Part shown: positions 54,696 to 64,000 of the stretch, in pieces
Numbering within the stretch: position 1 is the stretch's first letter
Layout: each line of letters starts with the position of its first letter
The notes under the pieces: generated by a model
What the model was told of the DNA's origin: nothing
The model's input: only the letters and a program-made list of their open reading frames with translations
Database searches by the model: none
Made by a program: the position numbers and the translations under genes
Source: Frondihabitans sp. PhB188
GTDB taxonomy: Bacteria; Actinomycetota; Actinomycetes; Actinomycetales; Microbacteriaceae
DNA: 64,000 nucleotides
Assembly (NCBI RefSeq): GCF_003752365.1
Contig: NZ_RJUO01000001.1
Coordinates: 868,001-932,000, forward strand
Direction: 5' to 3'

Positions 54696-55886
54696 ATGGC
54701 AACGAAGCCCACGCGCGACGACAAGTTCTCCTTCGGTCTCTGGACCATCGGCTACAACGGGTCCGACCCGTTCGGCGGCCCCACGCGCCCGCCGCTCGAC
54801 GTCGTGGAGGCCGTCGAGAAGCTCGACGAGCTCGGCGCCTACGGCCTCACCTTCCACGACGACGACCTCTTCGCGTTCGGCTCGACCGACGCCGAGCGCC
54901 AGACCCAGATCGACCGTCTCAAGGGCGCTCTCTCGGCCACGGGCGTTAAGGTCCCGATGATCACGACGAACCTGTTCTCGGCCCCCGTCTTCAAGGACGG
55001 CGGCTTCACGTCGAACGACCGCCAGGTGCGCCGCTTCGCCCTCCGCAAGGTGATGCGCAACGTCGACCTCGCCGCCGAGCTCGGCGCCGAGACCTTCGTC
55101 ATGTGGGGCGGCCGCGAGGGCGCCGAGTACGACGCCGCCAAAGACGTGCAGGCTGCTCTCGAGCGCTACCGCGAGGCCGTCAACATGCTCGCCCAGTACA
55201 CCGAGGACAAGGGCTACGGCATCAAGTTCGCCATCGAGCCCAAGCCGAACGAACCTCGCGGCGACATCCTGCTGCCGACCCTCGGCCACGCGATCGCCTT
55301 CATCGACACCCTCGAGAAGCCCGAGCTCTTCGGCGTCAACCCCGAGGTCGGCCACGAGCAGATGGCGGGCCTGAACTTCACCGCCGGCATCGCCCAGGCG
55401 CTCTACTGCGGCAAGCTCTTCCACATCGACCTCAACGGCCAGCGCGGCATCAAGTACGACCAGGACCTCGTCTTCGGCCACGGCGACCTGCAGAACGCGT
55501 TCTCGCTCGTCGACCTGCTCGAGAACGGCGGCCCCGGCGGCGTCCCGGCCTACACCGGCCCCCGCCACTTCGACTACAAGCCGAGCCGCACCGAAGACAT
55601 CTCGGGCGTCTGGGACTCGGCCGCAGCCAACATGCGCATGTACCTGCTGCTCAAGGAGCGCGCCGCGGCGTTCCGCGCCGACCCCGAGGTGCAGGCGGCC
55701 CTCGCCGCATCGAAGGTCGACGAGCTGCGCACGCCGACCCTGAACGACGGCGAGACCTACGACCAGATCCTGGCCGACACCTCCGCCTACGAGGACTTCG
55801 ACGCCGACTCCTACTTCGGCGCCAAGGGCTTCGGCTTCGTGCGCCTGCAGCAGCTGGCGCTCGAGCACCTCATGGGCGCGCGCTAG
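54696..55886 (+). CDS. xylA: Xylose isomerase
   Basis: A 396-residue TIM-barrel metalloenzyme that converts xylose to xylulose; glucose isomerase activity is common in actinobacterial enzymes of this length. Signature parts: [23 protein letters not shown] with catalytic His, [37 protein letters not shown] and LFHIDLNGQ. It is followed after three bases by xylB; together they feed xylose to the pentose phosphate pathway. Confidence 0.97.
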   Translation: MATKPTRDDKFSFGLWTIGYNGSDPFGGPTRPPLDVVEAVEKLDELGAYGLTFHDDDLFAFGSTDAERQTQIDRLKGALSATGVKVPMITTNLFSAPVFKDGGFTSNDRQVRRFALRKVMRNVDLAAELGAETFVMWGGREGAEYDAAKDVQAALERYREAVNMLAQYTEDKGYGIKFAIEPKPNEPRGDILLPTLGHAIAFIDTLEKPELFGVNPEVGHEQMAGLNFTAGIAQALYCGKLFHIDLNGQRGIKYDQDLVFGHGDLQNAFSLVDLLENGGPGGVPAYTGPRHFDYKPSRTEDISGVWDSAAANMRMYLLLKERAAAFRADPEVQAALAASKVDELRTPTLNDGETYDQILADTSAYEDFDADSYFGAKGFGFVRLQQLALEHLMGAR

Positions 55887-55889
55887 ACC

Positions 55890-57374
55890 ATGGCAGAACT
55901 CGTAGCCGGCGTCGACTCCTCGACGCAGAGCTGCAAGGTCGTCATCGTCGACGCCGCCACCGGGGCAATCGTCCGCGAGGGTCGCGCCTCCCACCCCGAC
56001 GGCACCTCGGTGAACCCGTCGGAGTGGTGGCGCGCCCTCGGCGAGGCGATCACCGCGGCGGGCGGGCTCGACGACGTGTCGGCCCTGTCGGTCGGCGGCC
56101 AGCAGCACGGTCTCGTGGCGCTGGACTCGGAGGGGCGCGTCGTCCGCGACGCCCTCCTCTGGAACGACACCCGCAGCGCCCAGGCCGCCCGCGACCTGAC
56201 CGACGAGCTCGGTGCCGCCGCCTACGCGGCGCGCACCGGGCTCGTCCCCGTCGCCTCGTTCACCGCGACGAAGCTGCGCTGGCTCCGTGACGCGGAGCCC
56301 GAGAACGCCGCCCGCGTCGCGGCGGTGGCGCTCCCCCACGACTGGCTGTCGTGGCGGCTCCGCGGCTACGGCCCGGCCGACGACTCGCCGCTGGGCCCCG
56401 ACCTCGACGCTCTGGCGACGGATCGCTCCGACGCCAGCGGCACCGCCTACTACGACCCGGCCCGCGACGCCTACGACGACGAGCTGTTCGCGCGTGCGTT
56501 CGGGCGCCCGCTGCGCGTGGCCGGGGCGGAGGGCGACGCCGACGGCGTCGTCGTCCCGCGCGTGGTCGCGCACGACGAGGTGATGGGCGCCGTCGACGGC
56601 GCGGTGGAGCTGCCGGCGGGGGCGCGCGTTCCTGCGGGCCTGAGAATCGGGGCGGGTGCGGGCGACAACGCCGCGGCCGCGCTCGGCCTCGGGGCCGGGG
56701 CGGGCGACGTCGTGATCTCGCTCGGCACCAGCGGCACGGTCTTCGGCGTGGCGCCCAGCGTCACGTCCGACGAGTCGGGAACAGTCGCCGGATTCGCCGA
56801 CGCCACCGACCAGCGGCTGCCGATCGTCACCACGCTCAACGCCGCCCGCGTGCTCGATGCGACGAGCGCGCTGCTCGGTCTCGACTACGAGGCGTTCGGC
56901 GAGGCTGCCCTGACCGTGGGCGCAGGAACGGGCGGGCTCGTCTTCGTGCCCTACCTCGCGGGCGAGCGCACCCCCAACCTGCCCGACGCCACCGGGACGC
57001 TGACAGGGCTGACCTCCGCCACGATGACCCCCGCGCACCTCGCGCGCGCCGCCATCGAGGGCATGCTCTGCTCGCTCGCGGCCGGCGTGGACGCGGTCGT
57101 CGCGTCGGGCGTGACGGTGGAGCGCCTGCTGCTCATCGGCGGGGCGGCGCAGAATGCCGCCGTGCAGGCCATCGCCGCGCAGGTGTTCGGGCGCGACGTA
57201 ACCGTGCCGACGCCCGGCGAGTACGTCGCGCTCGGGGCGGCGGCGCAGGCCGCGCGGCTCGTGACCGGCTCGGCTGCGGCGTGGGCCGGCGGCGACGCCG
57301 TCGTCGTGCCGGGCGACGCGCAGCCGGTGATCCGCGAGCAGTATGACGCGGCGGCGGGGGCGTACCTGGTCTAG
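55890..57374 (+). CDS. xylB: Xylulokinase
   Basis: A 494-residue FGGY-family kinase phosphorylating xylulose. N-terminal ATPase motif VAGVDSSTQSCKVVIVD, substrate region SVGGQQHGLVALD, WNDTRS, catalytic-base region GAGAGDNAAAALG, and C-terminal LLLIGGAAQNAAVQ. The product is very Ala/Gly-rich. Two copies of the dispersed word GTTCCTGCG lie in it (56628 and 56921, opposite strands). The stop is followed by a 406-base repeat-rich gap. Confidence 0.95.
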   Translation: MAELVAGVDSSTQSCKVVIVDAATGAIVREGRASHPDGTSVNPSEWWRALGEAITAAGGLDDVSALSVGGQQHGLVALDSEGRVVRDALLWNDTRSAQAARDLTDELGAAAYAARTGLVPVASFTATKLRWLRDAEPENAARVAAVALPHDWLSWRLRGYGPADDSPLGPDLDALATDRSDASGTAYYDPARDAYDDELFARAFGRPLRVAGAEGDADGVVVPRVVAHDEVMGAVDGAVELPAGARVPAGLRIGAGAGDNAAAALGLGAGAGDVVISLGTSGTVFGVAPSVTSDESGTVAGFADATDQRLPIVTTLNAARVLDATSALLGLDYEAFGEAALTVGAGTGGLVFVPYLAGERTPNLPDATGTLTGLTSATMTPAHLARAAIEGMLCSLAAGVDAVVASGVTVERLLLIGGAAQNAAVQAIAAQVFGRDVTVPTPGEYVALGAAAQAARLVTGSAAAWAGGDAVVVPGDAQPVIREQYDAAAGAYLV

Positions 57375-57390
57375 CGCCGCCGGTGACGGC

Positions 57391-57504
57391 TCAGAACCTC
57401 CGAACCGACTCAGACCCTCCGAACCGACTCAGACCCTCCGAATGGGCGCAGACCCTCTGAATCGGCGCAGACCCTCTGAATCGGCGCAGTCCCTCCGAAT
57501 CGGC
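57391..57504. repeat. Six tandem 19-bp repeats downstream of xylB
   Basis: Units begin at 57391, 57410, 57429, 57448, 57467 and 57486, around a consensus YCAGACCCTCCGAATCGGC. The last unit's CCCTCCGAATCGG (57491-57503) is an exact inverted match of CCGATTCGGAGGG at 57536-57548, so the array ends in a hairpin. Related fragments (GCCGATTCGGCGGG) occur again near 57648. Confidence 0.88.
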
Positions 57505-57720
57505 CCCCGTACCTGTCCGTGGACACGTATGCAGGCCGATTCGGAGGGTTTCGTCGTTCCAGTCACTGGACCGACAAAGCAAGATCCGTATCGGGCGGCC
57601 GCCCCGCCAGATCGGCTCGCTCCCGCCGTGGCATCGTCGGGGACGTGCCGATTCGGCGGGCCCGGCCGACCGACCCGACGGGGGCCTGCCGATCCGGCGG
57701 GCGGAGCCGGCGACAGCGAC

Positions 57721-57777
57721 GGCTACGGCTACGGCTACGGCTACGGCTACGGCTACGGCTACGGCTACGGCTACGGC
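57721..57777. repeat. Hexanucleotide microsatellite GGCTAC, 9.5 copies
   Basis: Nine perfect GGCTAC units plus GGC. It ends five bases from the SDR stop codon (57782, minus strand), so it lies in the 3' untranslated part of that gene. As 6 is a multiple of three it does not shift frames; copy number may still vary by slippage. Between 57549 and 57720 no gene is visible. Confidence 0.95.
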
Positions 57778-57781
57778 AGGC

Positions 57782-58582
57782 CTACAGCGACGTCATCCCG
57801 CCGTCGACCGTGAAGATCGCGCCGGTCGCGTACGACGACTCGTCGCTGGCGAGGTAGACCATGATGCCGGTGACGTCGGCGGGGGTTCCGGGTCGGCCGA
57901 GCGGGACGCGCGAGGTGATGGCGGCGCGCGACTCGGCATCGCCCGAGATGGCCGAGACGAGCGGGGTCTCGGTGTAGCCGGGGACGACCGTGTTCACGCG
58001 GATGCCGTCTCGCGAGTACGCCATGGCGGTGGCACGCACCATCGAGTGGATGCCGCCCTTGGTCGACGAGTAGGCCGCGAACTCGGAGCCCTCGCCGTTC
58101 AGGCCGGTCGGGCTGCCGGTCGCGATGATGGAGCCGCCGCCGTTGGCGAGCATGGAGCGGACCGCGTGCTTGACGGTCAGGAACGTGCCGGTGAGGTTGA
58201 TGCCGACGGTGCGGTTCCACGTCTCGAGGGAGACGTCCGCGATCTTGGCGTCGTGGCCGAAGAGCTGCACGCCCGCGTTGGCGACGACGACGTTCGGAAC
58301 GACGCCGTCGGCGTCGAGAGCGGCGAAGGCCGCCTCGACCGAGGCCTCGTCCGAGATGTCCATCGTCACGGCGACGCCGCGACCGCCGGACGCGCCGTCG
58401 GCCGACGCCGACGCGGCGGCGTCGGAGGTTGCCGCGGCAGCGGCCTCGAGAGCCGCCGCGCCGTCGCGGTCCGCGTAGACGACGGTCGCGCCTTCCCGCA
58501 CGAACGCGTCAGCGATCGCCCGGCCGATGCCGGAGGCGGCACCCGTGACGAGGGCGGTCTTGGTGGTCAGGCGGAGCGTCAT
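57782..58582 (-). CDS. SDR-family oxidoreductase
   Basis: A 266-residue short-chain dehydrogenase. Cofactor motif TGAASGIGRAI, NAGVQ, catalytic Ser in ATGSPTGL, and YSSTKGG with catalytic Tyr and Lys; C-terminal VDGGMTS. An Ala/Ser-rich insert (~50-70) separates the second and third strands. It is coupled by overlap to the nucleoside-hydrolase-like gene upstream. The substrate is likely a sugar or polyol by context, not by sequence. Confidence 0.9.
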   Translation of the reverse strand: MTLRLTTKTALVTGAASGIGRAIADAFVREGATVVYADRDGAAALEAAAAATSDAAASASADGASGGRGVAVTMDISDEASVEAAFAALDADGVVPNVVVANAGVQLFGHDAKIADVSLETWNRTVGINLTGTFLTVKHAVRSMLANGGGSIIATGSPTGLNGEGSEFAAYSSTKGGIHSMVRATAMAYSRDGIRVNTVVPGYTETPLVSAISGDAESRAAITSRVPLGRPGTPADVTGIMVYLASDESSYATGAIFTVDGGMTSL

Positions 58583-59565
58583 CGATCGGCTTTCCTGTCT
58601 TCGGTGGAGGTCGCGGGGTGCGCCAGGGCGTGCAACTGCAGCTTGGCCACGAGGTCGTCGATCAGCAGGCGGAGGTCGAGGTGCGTGTAGACGCGGATCG
58701 TGCCGGCCCCCTCGAGCGGCGGCCGGTACTGCCCGTCGTCGCCGAGCTGCGGGCGCGGCACGAGCACGTAGTCGCTCGACGACGGGTCGGCCTCGAACGA
58801 CGACTGAAGAGCGGTGAGCAAGACCAGCGGGCTGTCGCCGAGCACGTACGTCTCGCCGATGTTGAGGCCGAACTCCAGCACCCGCGAGGCCACGGCGTCG
58901 AGCGACGACGCGAGGTACTCCCCCAGCGGGCCCAGCGGGCGCACGCGCGCGTCGATCTCGGCGAACGACATCAGCACCCGGCGGTACGCGTCGCGGGGCA
59001 CCTGCCAGATGGCGAGGTCGGGTGTCGCGAAGACGGTCCGGGCACCCTGCACGTCGATGTTGAGGTTGTACTCGACGGCCGAGGCGCCGGGAGGCGGGGT
59101 GCCGATGCCCGGGTGCTCGTTGCCGCCGATCCAGACCAGCGTGATCCTCGCCGCGATCGACGGCTCGAGCAGCAGCGCGCTGGCGAGGTCGGTCATTCCG
59201 GCGCCGGCCGCGAAGTAGAGGGGCAGGTCGGTGTCGTCGCGGAGGGCCTCGGCGATGATCGCGCGGGCGGCGGCCGAGTCGCGCGGCTCGGTCGGCGAGA
59301 CCAGCGCCAGCTCGGCGCCCTGGACCACGGGGATGTCGGCGCGGCCGACGCGCTCGAGCAGGTCGGTCGCGACCGTCACCGCGTTGGCGGCCTGGTGATC
59401 GCTCGAGTCGAAGCCGTCGTTCGGCGCCAGGTGCGAGCCGATGACGAAGGGGATCTCGACGGAGGGCGAGAGCACGTGGTGAGCGAGCTGCCAGAGGTCG
59501 TCGAGGTCGCCCGAGAAGTCGTTGTCGACGATGACGCGGGCGCGGGGCCGGACGTGTTCGAGCAT
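58579..59565 (-). CDS. Nucleoside hydrolase-like protein
   Basis: A 328-residue protein with the Ca-binding N-terminal signature of inosine-uridine nucleoside hydrolases in the form IVDNDFSGDLDDLWQ (usual DTDxGxDD), plus VQGAELAL, DLPLYFAAGAGMTDLASALL and WIGGNEHPG. The C-terminal half diverges. It could release a base from a nucleoside or act on a related N-glycoside; the sugar-catabolic surroundings favour a glycoside or riboside role. It opens the minus-strand pair with the SDR. Confidence 0.8.
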   Translation of the reverse strand: MLEHVRPRARVIVDNDFSGDLDDLWQLAHHVLSPSVEIPFVIGSHLAPNDGFDSSDHQAANAVTVATDLLERVGRADIPVVQGAELALVSPTEPRDSAAARAIIAEALRDDTDLPLYFAAGAGMTDLASALLLEPSIAARITLVWIGGNEHPGIGTPPPGASAVEYNLNIDVQGARTVFATPDLAIWQVPRDAYRRVLMSFAEIDARVRPLGPLGEYLASSLDAVASRVLEFGLNIGETYVLGDSPLVLLTALQSSFEADPSSSDYVLVPRPQLGDDGQYRPPLEGAGTIRVYTHLDLRLLIDDLVAKLQLHALAHPATSTEDRKADR

Positions 59566-59643
59566 GTCTCTCCTTCGAAACGGGACCGAGGGCGCATAAC
59601 CCCCATCCCCGGGATGCGGTGGCCCGCGCTCACTCTAGAAGCG

Positions 59644-59658
59644 GTCAACCGGTTGTGC
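59644..59658. promoter_or_regulatory. Perfect CAACCGGTTG palindrome, candidate LacI-type operator
   Basis: In the 185-base divergent gap, GGTCAACCGGTTGTGC has a perfect 10-bp core at 59646-59655 with a central CG, the usual shape of a LacI-family operator. It could control both divergent operons. No regulator gene adjoins it; the LacI gene at 45851 has a different operator. Confidence 0.6.
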
Positions 59659-59750
59659 AATACGTCGCACGAAAGACGCTGGCGGGCCAGCGCGCCGACC
59701 CGGTAGTTTGTAGCGTACCGAAACAAAGTGCACGACAAAGGAGTCGCCGA

Positions 59751-60952
59751 ATGCCCCAACACATCAACGTCGCCATGGTCGGCCACGGCTTCATGGGAGC
59801 CGCGCACTCGCAGGCCTTCCGTGTCGCGCCGCGCTTCTTCGACCTGCCGCTCACCCCGGTCATGTCGACGCTGGTCGGCCGCAACGCGTCGGCGACCACC
59901 GCCGCGGCCGAGAAGTGGGGCTGGGAGAAGACGGCCAACGACTGGCACGACGTCGTGAACGACCCCGACATCGGCCTCATCGACATCTCCTCGCCCGGCT
60001 CGACCCACGTCGAGATCGCCGTGGCCGCGCTCGAGGCCGGCAAGCACGTGCTGTGCGAGAAGCCGCTGGCCAACACGGTCGAGGAGGCCGAGACGATGGC
60101 GGCGGCAGCTGCGGCGGCGGCCGAGCGCGGCGTGTACGCGATGGTCGGGTTCAGCTACCGCCGAGTTCCTGCGCTCACCTTCGCCAAGCAGCTGGTCGCC
60201 GAGGGGCGGCTCGGCACGATCCGGCAGGTCCGGGCCCAGTACCTCCAGGACTGGCTCGTCGACGAGGACGGCCCGATGACCTGGCGCCTCGACAAGGCCA
60301 AGGCCGGCTCCGGCGCTCTCGGCGACATCGGAGCGCACGCCATCGACGCCGTGCAGTTCATCACGGGGCAGATGCTCGACGACGTCTCGGGCCTGCTGCA
60401 CACGTTCGTCACCGAGCGACCGCTGCTCGACGAGAGCGTCGCGCAGACCAGCCTCGGCGGCGCCGCGTCGACCGAGCGCGGCCAGGTCACCGTCGACGAC
60501 CTCGCGCTCTTCACCGCCAAGCTCTCGGGCGGCGCCATCGGCTCGTTCGAGGCGACGCGCTTCGCGACGGGCCGCAAGAACGCCTTCCGCATCGAGATCG
60601 CCGGCAGCCTGGGCGCCCTCTCGTTCGACCTCGAGCGCGAGAACGAGCTGGAGTTCTACGACGCGACGGCACCGGCCACCGAGCTCGGCTTCAAGAGGAT
60701 CCTCGTCACCGAGCCCGAGCACCCCTACTTCGCCGCCTGGTGGCCGACCGGGCACACCATCGGCTACGAGCACGCGTTCTCGCACCAGCTCGTCGACCTC
60801 CTGACCTCCATCGACGCACGAACCCAGCCCACCCCGTCATTCGAGGACGGCCTGCAGGTGCAGCGCGTCCTCGACGCCGTCGACCGGTCGAGCGAGGCCG
60901 GGAGCGCGTGGACGACCACCCGAGCCACCGCCACCGCGAACGGAGAGACCCG

Positions 60953-60956
<4 letters not shown>
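59751..60956 (+). CDS. Gfo/Idh/MocA-family oxidoreductase 3
   Basis: A 401-residue NAD(P)-dependent dehydrogenase: [17 protein letters not shown] (Rossmann), [12 protein letters not shown] (EKP), and [16 protein letters not shown] with the catalytic His/Asp region. ATG 59751 follows AAAGGAG, so upstream in-frame sequence is not included. It differs from the two thu-like oxidoreductases. Its partners are a TIM-barrel isomerase and a GH3 enzyme, a combination typical of keto-glycoside or inositol-like catabolism. Confidence 0.92.
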
Positions 60957-61966
<1,010 letters not shown>

Positions 61967-61973
61967 TCACCCC

Positions 61974-63722
61974 ATGACCGACGCCGCCATCGCCCACCCG
62001 TATCAGGACGCCTCGGTCGACATCGACCAGCGCGTCGACGATCTGCTCTCTCGGCTCGACACAGCCGACAAGGTGGGCCTGCTGTTCCACAGCATGGCGG
62101 CGCTCGGCGACCCGACGGTGGCGAACCCGGCCTTCGGCCTCCCGTCGCTTCAGACGATGGTCGTCGACCAGCGGATGAACCACTTCAACCTGCTGGGCGC
62201 GCCCGGGTCGGGGCGCGAGTTCGCCCAGTGGCTGAACGTCGCCCAGCGGCTCGCGGTCTCGACTCCGCTGGGAATCCCGATCTCGTTCTCGACCGACCCG
62301 CGGCACGCGTTCACCGACAACCCGGGCACGGCCATGATGGCGGGCCCGTTCTCGCAGTGGCCCGAGACGCTGGGCCTCGCGGCGATCCGCTCCCCCGAGC
62401 TGGTCGAGCGGTTCGCCGACATGGCGCGCCGGGAGTACCTCGCGGTCGGCCTGCGCGTCGCCCTGCATCCGCAGATCGACCTGGCGACCGAGCCGCGATG
62501 GTCGCGGGCGAACGGCACCTTCGGCGAGGACGCCGACCTCACGTCGGAGCTGGTGGTCGCCTACATCCGGGGCTTCCAGGGCGAGTCGGTCGGGCCCGAG
62601 TCGGTGTCGACGATGACCAAGCACTTCCCCGGCGGCGGGCCTCAGAAAGACGGTGAAGACCCGCACTTCGCCTACGGCCGCGAGCAGGTCTACCCGGGCG
62701 GCATGTTCGAGCAGCACCTCAAGCCGTTCGAGGCGGCTTTCGCCGCCGGCGGATCGCAGATCATGCCCTACTACGGCATGCCGGTCGGCACCCAGTACGA
62801 GGAGGTCGGCTTCTCGTTCAACAAGCAGGTCATCACCGGGCTCCTGCGCGAGCGCTACGGCTTCGACGGCGTGGTCTGCACCGACTGGGGCCTCCTCACC
62901 GACGCCGACATCATGGGCACGATGTACCCGGCCCGGGCCTGGGGCGTCGAAGACCTCAGCCGCGAGGAGCGGGCGCTCAAGGCGCTCGAGGCGGGCGTCG
63001 ACCAGTTCGGCGGCGAGCTCTGCACCGACGTGGTGCTCGGCCTCGCCACGAGCGGACGCCTGCCCGAAGCCCGCCTCGACGTCTCGGTGCGGCGCCTGCT
63101 GCGCGAGAAGTTCCGGCTCGGCCTCTTCGAGAACCCGTTCGTCGACGAGGAGCGCGCCGCCGTCGTCGTCGGCAACGACGAGTTCGTCGCGGCCGGTGCG
63201 GCGGCGCAGCGCGCGTCGCTGACGCTGCTGGTGAACGACGGCCTCCTGCCGCTCGCCGCGGGCGCCAAGGTCTACGGTCTCCCCGCCACGGCGCTCGAGG
63301 GGCACGGCACGGCCGTCGACGACCCGGCCGAGGCCGACGTCGCGATCCTGCGCGTCAAGGCTCCGTTCGAGGCCCGGGGCGAGGGCTTCGAGGCGCACTT
63401 CCACGCCGGGTCGCTGGACTTCGCCCAGGCCGAGATCGACCGCATCACCGCGATCGCGGCGACCGTGCCCACGGTGCTCGACGTCTACCTCGACCGCCCG
63501 GCGATCCTCACGCCCTTCGCGGGCGAGGTCGGCGCGCTGGTGGCCGATTACGGGTGCTCGGACGAGAACCTCGTGGCCGTGCTGTTCGGCGACGAGTCTC
63601 CGCAGGGGGCTCTGCCGTTCGACCTGCCCCGCTCGATGGCCGCCGTCGAGGCGTCGCGCGAGGACGTCGCGTTCGACACCGTCGATCCGCTGTTCCGGTT
63701 CGGGCACGGCCTGCGCTACTAG
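61974..63722 (+). CDS. Glycoside hydrolase family 3 protein
   Basis: A 582-residue GH3 enzyme without signal peptide, so cytoplasmic. The barrel has GIPISFSTDPRH, VALHPQIDLATEPRW, the KHFPGGG motif and the nucleophile Asp in FDGVVCTDWGLL (~residue 305). A short C-terminal domain follows (DVYLDRPAIL, GALPFDLPRSM) with no fibronectin-like tail. It would cleave beta-linked glycosides brought in by a transporter elsewhere. It ends the three-gene operon. Confidence 0.92.
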   Translation: MTDAAIAHPYQDASVDIDQRVDDLLSRLDTADKVGLLFHSMAALGDPTVANPAFGLPSLQTMVVDQRMNHFNLLGAPGSGREFAQWLNVAQRLAVSTPLGIPISFSTDPRHAFTDNPGTAMMAGPFSQWPETLGLAAIRSPELVERFADMARREYLAVGLRVALHPQIDLATEPRWSRANGTFGEDADLTSELVVAYIRGFQGESVGPESVSTMTKHFPGGGPQKDGEDPHFAYGREQVYPGGMFEQHLKPFEAAFAAGGSQIMPYYGMPVGTQYEEVGFSFNKQVITGLLRERYGFDGVVCTDWGLLTDADIMGTMYPARAWGVEDLSREERALKALEAGVDQFGGELCTDVVLGLATSGRLPEARLDVSVRRLLREKFRLGLFENPFVDEERAAVVVGNDEFVAAGAAAQRASLTLLVNDGLLPLAAGAKVYGLPATALEGHGTAVDDPAEADVAILRVKAPFEARGEGFEAHFHAGSLDFAQAEIDRITAIAATVPTVLDVYLDRPAILTPFAGEVGALVADYGCSDENLVAVLFGDESPQGALPFDLPRSMAAVEASREDVAFDTVDPLFRFGHGLRY

Positions 63723-63734
63723 CGAGGGAGCGGG

Positions 63735-64000
63735 TCAGCCGCCGAGCGCCGACTGGACGAGGCCGGGGAGGGCGACGAGCAGGATCAGCCCGATCATCAC
63801 CAGCAGCGCGATCCGCAGGCTCGTGCGGATCATCGGCGGCTTCGGCGTGACGACCGGCGCCGTCCAGCGCATCGGCGCCAGGATGGCCGACTCGGCCCCG
63901 GCACCCCACCCGGCGGCGTCGCGCGCGAAGCCGAACTCGTCGAAGTGCATGGGCGGCCGGCCGGTCTGCGCGCGCTCGCCCGCCGTGGCGTCGAGGTAGG
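63735..64000 (-). CDS. C-terminal part of a one-TM protein (cut by window edge)
   Basis: An open frame reaching the window edge: a Gly/Pro-rich soluble part (MHFDEFGFARDAAGWGAGAE) followed by a single TM helix (SLRIALLVMIGLILLVALPG) and a short tail ending QSALGG. An internal ATG at 63950 exists, but the frame continues upstream with similar composition, so the start is probably outside. Not recognised. It is convergent with the GH3 gene, 12 bases apart. Confidence 0.6.
   Translation of the reverse strand, partial: YLDATAGERAQTGRPPMHFDEFGFARDAAGWGAGAESAILAPMRWTAPVVTPKPPMIRTSLRIALLVMIGLILLVALPGLVQSALGG

Overview
This is a contiguous piece of a high-GC actinobacterial chromosome. It most resembles Microbacteriaceae (Curtobacterium/Frondihabitans/Clavibacter type) by the leuC-leuD-murA-plsC-gpsA order, frequent GTG and TTG starts, 1- and 4-base stop/start overlaps, sugar ABC operons without their own ATPase, and a tRNA without an encoded CCA. 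The genus is an inference from gene content, not a database match.

Layout. 1-4.6 kb (minus): gpsA (cut by the edge), plsC, murA, leuD, leuC. 4.7-8.0 kb (plus): two paralogous membrane-anchored PQQ-like beta-propeller proteins. 8.0-12.0 kb (plus): hen1-pnkp, a bacterial RNA-repair pair, then tRNA-Glu(CTC) with a strong terminator. 12.3-25.4 kb: an MBL hydrolase, then a mostly minus-strand amino-acid block (ilvE, leuB, serA, mtlD with two small membrane proteins, ilvC, ilvN, ilvB, ilvD, and a one-TM protein). 25.5-29.8 kb: a DinB-like gene, a 4 x 105-bp repeat filling a convergent gap, otsBA (trehalose) and a fructosamine-kinase-like gene. 29.8-32.3 kb: an AT-richer four-gene operon (secreted cationic Trp-rich peptide, ABC ATPase, ABC permease, small membrane protein) that looks like an undescribed bacteriocin/self-immunity cassette. 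32.3-44.6 kb: a mixed region with corA, TIM-barrel isomerase, hydrolase, ArsB-like permease, decayed GH16-like protein, MscS channel, a second AT-richer two-gene small-peptide locus, amino-acid permease, gamma-carbonic anhydrase, FMN monooxygenase, MTA/SAH nucleosidase and TMEM175-like channel.

44.6-63.7 kb is a large carbohydrate-use region: a ROK regulator; a LacI regulator divergent from a six-gene operon (sugar-binding lipoprotein, two permeases, Gfo/Idh oxidoreductase, ThuA, Gfo/Idh oxidoreductase); a YihY/BrkB-like membrane protein; xylA-xylB; an SDR and a nucleoside-hydrolase-like gene; then a divergent operon of Gfo/Idh oxidoreductase, sugar-phosphate isomerase/epimerase and GH3 glycosidase. 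The thuEFG-thuBA-like order suggests uptake of a disaccharide or glycoside and oxidation to a keto-sugar, with the GH3 operon handling a related glycoside.

Two non-genic signals stand out. The 9-mer GTTCCTGCG/CGCAGGAAC occurs 22 times on both strands, inside genes and between them, in every reading frame and often using codons that are rare here. Several compact tandem or palindromic repeats also sit at gene ends: 4 x 105 bp, 6 x 19 bp, 9.5 x 6 bp, 3 x 18 bp, 3 x 16 bp, and a pair of homologous 23-bp-arm palindromes. No insertion sequences, prophage, CRISPR array or rRNA were seen.
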